Below, in pieces: positions 14,560 to 26,500 of a stretch of 64,000 nucleotides of DNA. A program made the position numbers and the translations under genes. Within the stretch, counting starts at the first letter, position 1. Every line of letters begins with the position of its first letter. The stretch comes from Bugula neritina (taxonomy: Eukaryota; Bryozoa; Gymnolaemata; Cheilostomatida; Bugulidae): assembly GCA_964035545.1 (NCBI GenBank), contig OZ037768.1:10558741-10622740 (forward strand). Direction: 5' to 3'. The notes under the pieces were generated by a model. It was not told where the DNA came from, did no database searches, and saw only the letters and a program-made list of their open reading frames with translations.

Positions 14560-17500
14560 ATGAATATAAACATCTCAGGCTTACTGAGAGCAGAAATCAA
14601 CGCTTTTAATCGAGATATTAGCAGAATTAGACAGGTTCTCACAGATACAACTGAACTTTTTGATGAAATCGACACAGCTACTCAGATTAGTGGAGGTGTG
14701 TAAACAATAACATCAGCATGTGTTTCTACTTTCTTTTGTTTGAACTGGGGCTGGTGTAACTTTATGAGAAAAATCTGTTGCACTAGATTTATATACATTT
14801 TGCTTCTTATGAAATTTGAATAGAATAATTAAAAGGATTACCAATTTAAGTTACTATTATTATTAAATTGTTATTAAATTTTTATTTGATACAGTTTATG
14901 CTTATACTATATACTATATACTATAACTATTACTTGAAGTTTATGTATTATAAATCTGTTATACTTTTAGTATTTTACTTTATCGATGCTATTAATTATA
15001 AGATTAACAATAAATTTAAGTTTAATTTCCAGTAAATGATTAATAATTTTAAACTATAAGTACTATAGGCTAACTATAAAATTAAGTATTAACTTAAATG
15101 AAAATCTGTTTATAAAATAATTCACTAGTGATGAACTATAACTAACAACATTGAGTGAGTCTATCACATTAGCCAATAATATTATTATTGCCGATGTGGT
15201 TGAATAAAGTTGGTGCTAACTTATGGTTTTGTTATAGGTGTTCATGCACAGACCTTCGTATATTGATAGGTTATTGCTGTTAATACACATGGTTTCTGAA
15301 ATGTCCATCTATCAAAGAACCTCTAATTGGTTAAGGATTTTGTTTCTAACTAATGAGGACTCTTGAAATAGCACAGCACTAATACTATCTAAATACCATT
15401 ATCATTAATCCTGCTGCGATATCCCATATCTCATACTAGACAGTCATGTTAACTCTGCTTGTCCTAAATTGGTGCTGGTAACAATTAGTGAGTGAATTCT
15501 CACACTGCTGGTGATATTCAAAGACATACTGTACAAATGCACTATTGAATTTTATTCTTCCATTTTCACTTTTTCATATTATTTCTCTGGTTTACTTTAG
15601 TGCATCTCTCTGGGGAATCTTTTAATGAAGAAGATGATTTAAGAGCCCTGATAAACTGTCCACCTTCTCTTGTAATCTTGGGTGAATCACAGGCTGCCAA
15701 AGCAGCTTTAGTCAACAAACTCTTCAACGAACCAATATACCCAGACATATCTGCCGAGGAGTGTGAGGTGTCAGGCTGGAGGACCGTTCGGTATGTCAGC
15801 TCAAGTTCTCAAGTCATGTCAAGTTCTCGAGTTCTCAAGTTATGTCAAGTTCTCGAGTTCTCAAGTCATGTCAAGTTCTCGAGTTTTCAAGTCATGTCCA
15901 ATTTTCCAGTTATGTCAAATTCTCAAGCTGTGTCTAATTCTCAAGTTCTTGTCAAATTATCTGTGCTGTTGTCAAGTCCTATTTTATTTACATATAAATG
16001 TTGAGAATGTAAATTATAATATTTAGTTGCATGTATTCGAATTTATCATTGGAAATTTTATTTTGGAACAGTCGATAAAATTTTGAATTTTTACACTGTT
16101 TTAGAAATTCTCGGAATATTCTATTTGTGTCTTGTTGAGGTAGAAATGTTGAAAGATTAGAAATAGATCTAGTATCAGACTGACAGTTGCATGCCCTCTG
16201 CATAGTAATTTATAATCTGAAATGTAAACACATCCTCTGTTTGTACTGGCAGATTTCGCTATGGTAGACTACAAACCGTAGGCCTGACCTTGCCTGATCA
16301 GTACGAGTTAGTTGATAATCTGGTGGCGTATAACAGACCTTGGAAAACTTTACCTCTCGAAGATATCAAAGTGAGAGTTAATAGTGCCGGCGCTGTTGAA
16401 GAGGATTCTAATGCTGTTCTAGGTATATTATTTGCTTTGCAAATGTATCTAATCCTTCTCATTGTGTTCAATGATTTGATTCAAAGTTCATTTTTGATAG
16501 TGTTGAGCGATAAAGTGTTCACTACTCAATTGAATATTATGCATATAAACTTTATTCTTAAACCAAGAAGTCAAGCAATTTTTTTCCTACATAGCGTTTT
16601 CTGGATAATACTAGTAGCATTGCTTTTCCTAAAACCTTTATTTTATCACACTACACTTGCATGATTTTATTTGAATTTATCTAATTTGTGTGGGTGAAGA
16701 GTTCTGGAATTTTTTTGCTATACTCTCTTGGAATTTCCCTGTTTTTTGCACTGGAAATGTGTAACAGAATATTACTTCTCATTTTGATAAGGATTTTTGT
16801 TCCTTGTTGACATTCGACCTCTTGTTTTAGATGTACAGCTGAGTAATGGTCTACTTAAAGAGGGCTTGCAGTTGCTGGTCACCCCGTCTACCAATGCCAT
16901 GAGCTTCGTTAATATGGTGAAGTCATGTACGGAAGATGTGCTCTTTGTCTGCTTATATGCAATATCCTCTCTTCAACTCTCAGATGAGGTGTGTTTTCGA
17001 CTGTTTTTAAAACTTAATCATAAACATCTGCAATGCTAGTTTCATACTTTCAACATGAAAAAGGCTAATCATTCTTTGTGAAAAGTAACCTTTAATGTTG
17101 ATAGTTGATTTGCTTCTTATTGTCAAATACTACAAGAATTGATGTTCAAAAAACTAAGAAATATCATTTAAAAGTTTGAGTCTGGCGAAGCATCTGTTTT
17201 AATCATATACATGTATGCATGTTTAATAGCCACTTGCCATTCAACAATGTCATATTTCTGTCAACTAACTACTTGTAACATTGCAAGGCAGTCGTTTGCC
17301 TTCCAAGTAGTAGCAGGTTATTAGGACATGCTGGGCATGAGGGACTTGTCATCAGTTTGTTTGTCAGATCAAGTGAACTCTCCATGGACTTTTTGATTAT
17401 GTGGAAAGTATAGTATAAGTTGCACATTTAAAGAGAAGTGTTTTGGATGTTTCTGTTGTCAAGATAAAGCCATATAGAAACTATCAAACATCAAAAAAAG

Positions 17501-20500
17501 CAAAAAAGTTGTATTTGCAAAGATTTAAATACTGGGGATAGTGATGGTTGATGTAATATAGAATACTTTAAGACACAATAGCTATTGTATGTCCCCCCAT
17601 ATGTAGCCTGGTATGTTGTGAGTCAGAGTGACTCATAGTTGATGGTGTAGCAGGAAAAATTTCTCTCCACATGTTTCCTGCGGTCCAGGGCACTAGATCA
17701 GTTGTGTGACATAACTTCCCTCCACCCTGCCCTGCCTTTACAACTTCCTTGTGGAAAAACTACGATATGTCAAATGAATCATAATGTATTTTGTGATGTA
17801 ATATTCCGCTGATTTCATGTTAAAAAGTGTGTCTAATAGAAGCTGCTATGGAGGTTTTAATACAACACTTTAGGGTCTCCAAGTGTTTTATTACTTTCAA
17901 CTGTAACTTTTCTATCTCCTATCATGTTGAAGCCTACAAAAGTAATATGGATTTTGCATTTCACGCTAGTATAATATATTATCAACTGTATAATAAGCTG
18001 AGAATGCAACAACTGAATATTACTAATTAGATATAAGATATATAATGAATAGTATCAGATGTGATGTGGTGTATAAGGGGGTAATCATTGAGAAAGCTGT
18101 AGTTTTACATAGATTGTCTTTGCTAATCTTGCTATTCAAACAGGAAGCTTATTCTACTAGTTATAGATTATTGTATACATTAGTAAAAAAAGGAACATAT
18201 ACATAATAACAGAGCAGTAGCGTAAATTATTCAATTCTTTTGGTCTAATTGAGTCTGGAGAAATCAAAGAAAATGCTCTTATCACAGCATAGAATCATTA
18301 CCAAGTAGACAATAGTATAATTATTATATTATGGATTATTAATTATTTCTGGTGGTTTCTTGGATCTCCAGCAGGAAGGCTGTGCCTTTTATACCAAAAG
18401 CTGTTGACTGCACAATACTGAAGTCTCAAGAATTCAACTGATCTGTTTAACTTGCTAAACAATTCTTTTATATCAAATACTATTGGCCACTGCTACAAGA
18501 TTCTATAGTACCATCTGTGGGGGGGGGGGGTGGAGGTTGTAATATTGCAAGTCTACTTGAAACATAGCAACTTTTTCTTCTGGTGCACCTTCTATTTACA
18601 CATGGCATAGTTATTGCCTGGCTGATGTATTTGTCAATATTCTTTATCCCCACACGCACTGTGCTATCTTACTTACTTTGCCCGCCATAGGCCTACTTAT
18701 TTTTTATAATGCTTACTCTCAACTGCTTTGTGATCTTTGAAATTGTTTGCACTTTGGCTACCTGTAGCTTACTTTGCTAGTTTAGGGGACATTTTATAAG
18801 GGATTCTAAGTCAAGTGTTGGCTGTACATATGGAGATGAAAGGGTGACTACATCTGTTTACTTCTACTGATCATAAGCCAGCCATGTTAGAGAAGTGTCT
18901 TGTCTATGTGATGTTGAAATAACTCTGTCTGGCAGCCATGATCAATGACTCATAATGTTATGATGAGTCACTCGGGCTGCCGGTCATCGACTGTAGTTGC
19001 TAAGCTGATAAGCTACTCCCTCTGTTGGATAGTATAGTCTACAAGTACACATTGCCCACTGACATGCACTAGTTGCGTGTCTTTGACCCACAAGCTTGTA
19101 TCAAGTGTTGTAAAGTTCAAACTATAAGGCAGTATCTGCCTTTTATTAAGGGGATAAGTGTCTTGCATTGCTACTATACAGTTTCCAATCTGTACAGTAC
19201 TCAGGTTAAGCAGGATTTCAGGGTGTGCAGTGCTCCCTCCATATCTTACTAAGCTACGGGTCTGGAACCCCAATTTGTAACATAGTAGAATACCAGATTA
19301 ACTCATGGCTCCGTTGAACTCGGCCAGTTTGTCAATATACACACATGCATAAGTCACAAGACGGGGTTCAAGCCCTTCTTGTGACTTATGGAGTTTTGTG
19401 AGAAATGGATAGTGAGATATGGAGGTAGCACTGTATTATAACATTACCAGATAGAAATAAGGAAGAACAAAGAGCAGCCGTGGTCTAGGGTTAAGTCGTT
19501 TGGCCTAGCAAACATGAAGTCATGGGCTCGAATCCCAGTAAAAGGCCATTGGTGATGTTAGGAAGAGCATTCAGTCATAATTGCTCCTGTGCCACATAAT
19601 CACATGAATAAGTCCTTGGCCAGCTTAAAAAGCTCCTTTTCATTAGGAGTTTCTCACAGGGATGGTGACTATAAACTTGGGTGAGTTTTTTTGGACAGAA
19701 ATAACCGAGTCTTCCTATTCATAGAAATGCCAGTCTTACTCAGATAATGAACTGCTTTAGGAGGTAAATCAGCTCTCTGAACTGGAAGACAATAACCTCA
19801 CTATTCCAATGCTGTTTGTGAACGTTGGTGAGAAGGATGCTGCCGTTTCACCTGCTGACAAGAAGCCATCAACACTAACTAGGCTTGGTCTGTATGAACA
19901 GCTGGGTGAGTTATCAGATATTCTATACTTGTTTATTATCAACACTATGGTTTGTTGTTTGTATTGCAAGGATATAAGATGGCCATGATAAAAATATTAT
20001 GTAGCAGATAATTGTCATTATCTGTATCAACTGATTCTGCTTTTCACTGTTGTTGACCTGAGTTGGTTTTCTATAGCTTTATCAAGTTCATTCACATGTT
20101 ATTGATGTTTTGTTAAAGACATGGGTGTAACCTACCAGGCCGTAAACACTGAAATTCCATTGCCAATGCTGTGCTTGTTTTAGCTCGAATCGGCTTCAGC
20201 ACTTCAGTGTTGAACTGTGGCACTCGGGTTGCTGGAAACGTAAATGGTGAGAGTCTGAATACAGTGGTGGAGTGTGATGTGGTTGAAGACAACTCCCAGT
20301 TGCCTCAGAAATTATGTGACTTTCTACAAGCGTGTCTCAGAAGTGATCAAGTTCGAATGGCAACTATACTCCACCTCGTTCACAAACGGTCATTACATTG
20401 ATACAAATATTGAAATAGTTATACAGCAGTGTTTTATCATGATATATGATTAGAATATTGTAATAAATGATGTAATTTTTCTTGCTCATTTACACCTACT

Positions 20501-23500
20501 ATAAGTTAGAGATAATAGTACATAATGCCCTGTCCTGTGTGTTTAGGGTGTAGAAATCTGTTGAGGTTCAAAAGTCATTCTATATACAGGAAACAGTGAA
20601 AAATGAGTTTTTAAGAAACTACTTTTAATAGAAAACGGAAAATTTAGTAATTTTTACGCAGAAAACTTGGTCAGGTTTTAATAAGCTATATTTTTTTGTA
20701 AGATTCAATTGTCTAATGTAGCATTTTTATTAACTTATTAACATCTCAGCTTAAAAGCTGTGTTTCAAAATTTTACAACTAGAATCCTCAACCAACTATG
20801 GTATGTCTAAATGTCTGGTATAATTTATACAGGAGCTTGAATAACTTCATCATGAGAGCTTTTGATATGCAAAGAGATATGATGATCACACCACGGAGGT
20901 TAGAGTTTGCTCGGACAAAAGAACAGGAACTTTTTGATACTTTGATGAGATTAGCCTTAGAAAAACAGGAAGAAATAAAAAATCTGGTGTCCCAGTCTAT
21001 CAAATCTGCCAGAAAGACAATTGTTAGCCTCGTCTCTCAGTATGATTTCATTGGTGAGCATATATATTTACTATACAATAATGGAATAAATTCAATGCTA
21101 TATAAAAATATTCAATACAAACAATTATCATATAATGTATGTAGGTTCAAGTATACATGCAATGTAGATATATGCTGTTTTATATTCAAGATAAATATTA
21201 TATGTGCGCGTAAAATTCTAAACTTTGGTTATTTTCAGGAGTGAATATTAGTGACGCTCTGCATGTATCAACTGCACGTGATCTTCGAATATGTAACGGG
21301 CAAATCAGAGAGTTGGTGATTGGTCGGTTGAACCAGGAAATAGCTGGAAAACTTGTGGAATCTGTCAATATACTCAGAGAATCATATATAGGTATAGAGT
21401 ATAGTTTATACTTACATGTGATCTCTTTATATGATGTTATACTCCATTACACCTATGGTAATTGTCTTACCTTGAAACCTTGAATAATTAGTTTTCTCTA
21501 GTTTTTCCCTTGCGTGACTAACCCGACTATAGCCCTGGTTAGCTCTGACTCACCTTAAAAGACACTGGTTTACCATAAATAACCTTGACCAGGGCACACT
21601 AAATGTTCAACTGTTGTCAGTGTGTTTAACTGATGTGTTTATGAAGCTAAAAGCAAACTCAACGAATCTGTTGTCTAATGACATGATGTTCGCTTTCTTT
21701 CATCAGTCAAGTTTTGCTATACTTGCAGGAACTCTTACTCGGTGTATAGACAGTCTGGAGCAGCAGGATCATAGTATACTAGGTAATGGAAAATCTCTTA
21801 AAGAAAACCACGCTGCCACGTCAGCGCTGCGCCAAATTCTCAAGGCTGCCTACCAGGTCAATGTGCAGATCACTCCAGGGAACACATTCTTGAGAAACTT
21901 TGTAGATAAGATGAAGCAGGTACTGCTGTGTGTCTGCTTTATAATATAATACTTTAATAGTAGCTCTTTGGAGTTGTCAACTCAATCAGTATTTCACTCA
22001 TTTTGTTGACTAGTCGATAGCTTGAGTGTTATAAGTATGATTTACTTTCCCAATAAATCCTTCTCCTTCCTCAGCTAAATGCTCTTCCAACAATAAGTGT
22101 AGCTGCTTAACTTTCACTCATACTCTTACTATAAAGTTGATGAAGTATTTTTACATTTAATACCAATTTTCTGTTGTTGAGATGCTATTATTTTAGGTTG
22201 TAATTTGTATAGTGAGTGCATAAGTACCAAAATCTTGTGCAGCGCTGATTTATACCCATTTATGTATATCATTAGTTTCCTACAATGTGAAGGGGAGGGC
22301 AAATCCCACAATTGTCACTGTACCCAAATTGAGTTATGTAGTAGCATAATATGCACTTAGTCTCTGGTGTCTATCTAATGTGTAGCTGTTTACACACCTG
22401 CTTCCAGTAACACAGTTTATTCTGTTAATAGGTTTCAGTTACTGTAAGAAAACTTTGAATAAAGAATAAACACGCAATCTTTGTAAACTCTCCTTAATAC
22501 TAACATCTACACACTTTACCATTGTATTATGTTGCCTCTCTCTGAATCAGTATCTGCTACACAGTAAGATACTAGCAAGTTGAGTGTTTTGTTCCAGCTT
22601 ATCCAGTCTCTCCCATGGCACCCTCAACCAAAGATAGACAAAGCTTGGAAAGAGAAAGTAGCCAATGGCATGTTAGACAAGCTAAATGAAGCCAAGTAGG
22701 TGGCTGCTTGTAGTATATTAGTAACTCTCACCAGCTTAATTCAATGGTTATTGTATCACCCTATACTTGCAACTGTATATCTGTTGACATCAGCGTCACA
22801 ATGACACTAAGCTACCAGTGCCCTCATTTACTCTAAGAGTTTAATGTTAGTTGTAGGCTTGGTGTGTTGCATTGTAACCCATTAGTTTTCTACAATTTTC
22901 AATTTGTAGTCTTTTATTATTTACAAGTTTCAAACCAATATTCTATCTGTGTCTACGTGATACTACTTATCATATATTACTTATCATATATTACTTATCA
23001 CATAATACTCATCATATATTACTAGTCATATATTACTAGTCACATATTACTCATCATAGATTACTCACCATATATTACTCATCATACATTACTCATCATA
23101 TATTACTTATCACCACAATTATTATGTACAATGTACATGACTACAGGTTAGCTAAACATATCGGCGAGCAGTTCCGGGAGAAGTTGAAGCAGTCCCATGA
23201 TCACTTCACTCACGCTCTGAAGCAGCTCGAGTTGCATCATACAGGCCGGCTGGAGAAAGCAGAAGATCGACGACAGAAACTTCGGAAAATACACGCACCC
23301 AGAGTGGCTAAACTAGCAATGGAAAGCTCTAGTCTGAGAGACCTGATTATGCACGGTGAGTCGCGTGGTTTGGGTGGACTACGTCGCTCGTTTTTGAAAG
23401 CCATGCTATTTTATTTATTTTGCATTGGCTGCAGAGTGCGATTGATTTGAGAGCAAACGCGCATAGGAGGAAACCTTTTAAAATTCTCAAGCTTTAGTTG

Positions 23501-26500
23501 GCATCTCAATTAGGAAATACCAACATATGATATTTTAAAGAGATAAACGTTTCATTTTATTAGCACTTTGGCAGTGAAAAAGTGTCATAGCTGTAGAATA
23601 GTAGGTAAAGAATTTTTAATCTTTAGCAATGTTTTTGTTTTGGTGCAAAAAAGTTGGATATAGTTATCAAGAAAATGGATGAATGTGTCTTTAAATATAT
23701 CAGTTATTCTAAACAGAACTTAGTTGAGCTGCATTTCTGTTAGCTATTCATGAGTTTATGAAGCTGCATGAAATGCAGTTAATCAATTCCTTGCAGCCCA
23801 TTAAATATATATCCGACAAGTTGTTGTTTAGGGATGCCAATCTGTGATAGAGAAATAGGAAGAGGCCAATACGGGGTCGTCTACTCATGTGATAGTTGGG
23901 CTGACGTCAGGCCGTGCGCAATTAAGTCTGTTGTACCTCAAGATGAGAAGCATATGAATGACTTGGCACTCGAGTTCTACTATACCAAGTAAGTCTCAGT
24001 GGAGGTAAACTCATAATGTGAATGTTGCAATATATGCATTCATTAAGACAGAATGAAATATGAAGTAGAGTTGACTGAATTATAGTTTACAGCTGCTGTT
24101 TGAAGATTTGTCTTCTCGAGAGCACAGCGTACCATGGCCTGCCCTTTTAACATAGAAGAAAGTAATGATTTACAATAATATATATTCAATAAGTGTGCTA
24201 ATTCACGCCTGAAGCAACAGCAGACAATGATGCTGTACTTGTGTGTTGCAGAAATGTTCCAGAACATGATAGAATTGTGGCTTTGAAAGGTTCTGTGATA
24301 GATTACCAATATGGAGGAGGAGCAACTCCCGCTGTACTCATTATAATGGACCGACTACAGAGAGATTTCTACTCAGCTATAAAGACAGGGTTTTGCTGGA
24401 TGTCCAGGTATATAAGTATTATTACACACTTGTTTGGTTACCAATACAAGGACTTGTAACTATCTAGCAATATTCTCAACTTGTTGGCTTCTATTTAGAT
24501 AGTAGTGAAATCTCACATGGGCTGTGAAATGTTTAAAAAAAGTAATACATGAGGTCAATCAGATCTTTCTACAATTAAAACTTTGATAAATGAAATATTC
24601 TGAAAGCCCAACATTCAATAGATCAGCTAAAACACTTAACAAAACAAGGAAAGAATCTATTTGAATCTTTTCACATTCAAGTTATATTGTTTGTGTTTTA
24701 TATGTACTTTAATTTTGTTATTTATTTTGATGCTTGTAATGCTATATAATATCAACCCCTTCACCAACACAATCTGATTTCTGTCTCTCTTAGACTGCAG
24801 GTTTCGATAGATGTAGTCGAGGGAATCCGGTTCCTTCATAGTCAGGGTCTTGTGCACAGAGATATAAAGTTGAAGAATGTTTTGGTACGTGTCTAAACAT
24901 ACACCAATATAATATTGGGAAATTCATTATAAAAACTACCGAATCATGTTAATTGTAGTCCAACTCTGTTAGTGTGTAAATTCAGCACCCGTGTAGCCTA
25001 CAAATATTCTAATGGTGGATATTATTATATGATCCTGGATAGGGTTTGAAGTTTTAAAACTTGAGCAACTGGCAATATCTTTATTAAATAGATTTTGAAC
25101 TTGGCTGTGTTTAAACTTTAAACTGAGCTTTCAACTTCAATAAGCAAAAATATTTGTTTAGCTAAGCAAGGAGAATGGGAAGGACAGGGGTAAGATAACA
25201 GATCTGGGATTCTGTAAACCTGAGGCTATGATGTCTGGTAGTATAGTTGGTACTCCAATACACATGGCGCCTGAGCTCTTCAGTGGCTTCTATGACAACT
25301 CGGTTGATGTGTATGCCTTTGGTAAGTGTAGTGTGACATGTGTGGTAAGTGTAGTGTGACATGTGTGGTAAGTGTAGTGTGACATGTGTGGTAAGTGTAG
25401 TGTGACATGTATGGTAAGTGCAGTGTGACATGTGTGGTAAGTGTAGTGTGACATGTGTGGTAAGTGTAGTGTGACATGTGTGGTAAGTGTAGTGTGACAT
25501 GTATGGTAAGTGCAGTGTGACATGTGTGGTAAGTGTAGTGTGACATGTGTGGTAAGTGTAGTGTGACATGTGTGGTAAGTGTAGTGTGACATGTATGGTA
25601 AGTGCAGTGTGACATGTGTGGTAAGTGTAGTGTGACATGTGTAGTTAGTATGGTGTGGCATACTGTGGTGTGACATTATCAACTGCTCTTACATACCTCG
25701 TCTTTGGTTTAAAATGGTGTGAACAGGGATTTTTTCCAGCATATTTTATATGTACAATAAGGCTAAAATCATAAAAGTTTTTTATTATTTTAACTCTTTT
25801 TCTTCCCTTTATTTTATGATATTACAAGTACACTGTATTTAGTTATTGATTTATTTAGCATGTTAACTCATTAAATTTATAGTTGAAATGCTAAATTTAG
25901 AGTTGTCTTTCTCTCAGTTTTGATAGGCCAGCATTTGGCTCTGTTCTGCTTTTTTAGATGTGTCTTGGTAATTACAAAATTGAAATTATTGAAATAATGT
26001 TAACTATTTTAATCTTTTCAAAGTTACATGTCTGTTTAAGCACATGATTATCTATTATTACTAGAAAGTCTTTATCATTGCCGTTTGGTAGCAACTGGGC
26101 ACTAGATTTAATTACACCTATAGCATGTACTGCTTCACAATACTTATGCTATATTTATACTCTAACTACACTATACTAATACAATACCTGCACTACACCT
26201 ATGCTATACTATACTTATATTATACTAGTACTTATACATATACTATACAATACTTATACTATACAATACTTATACTATACAATACTTATACTATACAATA
26301 CATATACTATACAATACTTAAACTATACAATACTTACACTATACAATACTTATACTATACAATACTTACACTATACAATACTTACACTATACAATACTTA
26401 CACTATACAATACTTACACTATACAATACTCATACTATACAATACTTACGCTATACAATACTTATACTATACAATACTTACACTATATAATACTTATACT

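Noticed and set aside
25162-25682. Three long minus-strand open frames rich in HYTYHTCH
   Set aside because: They are translations of the 23-bp minisatellite in three frames and have no exon structure or family.
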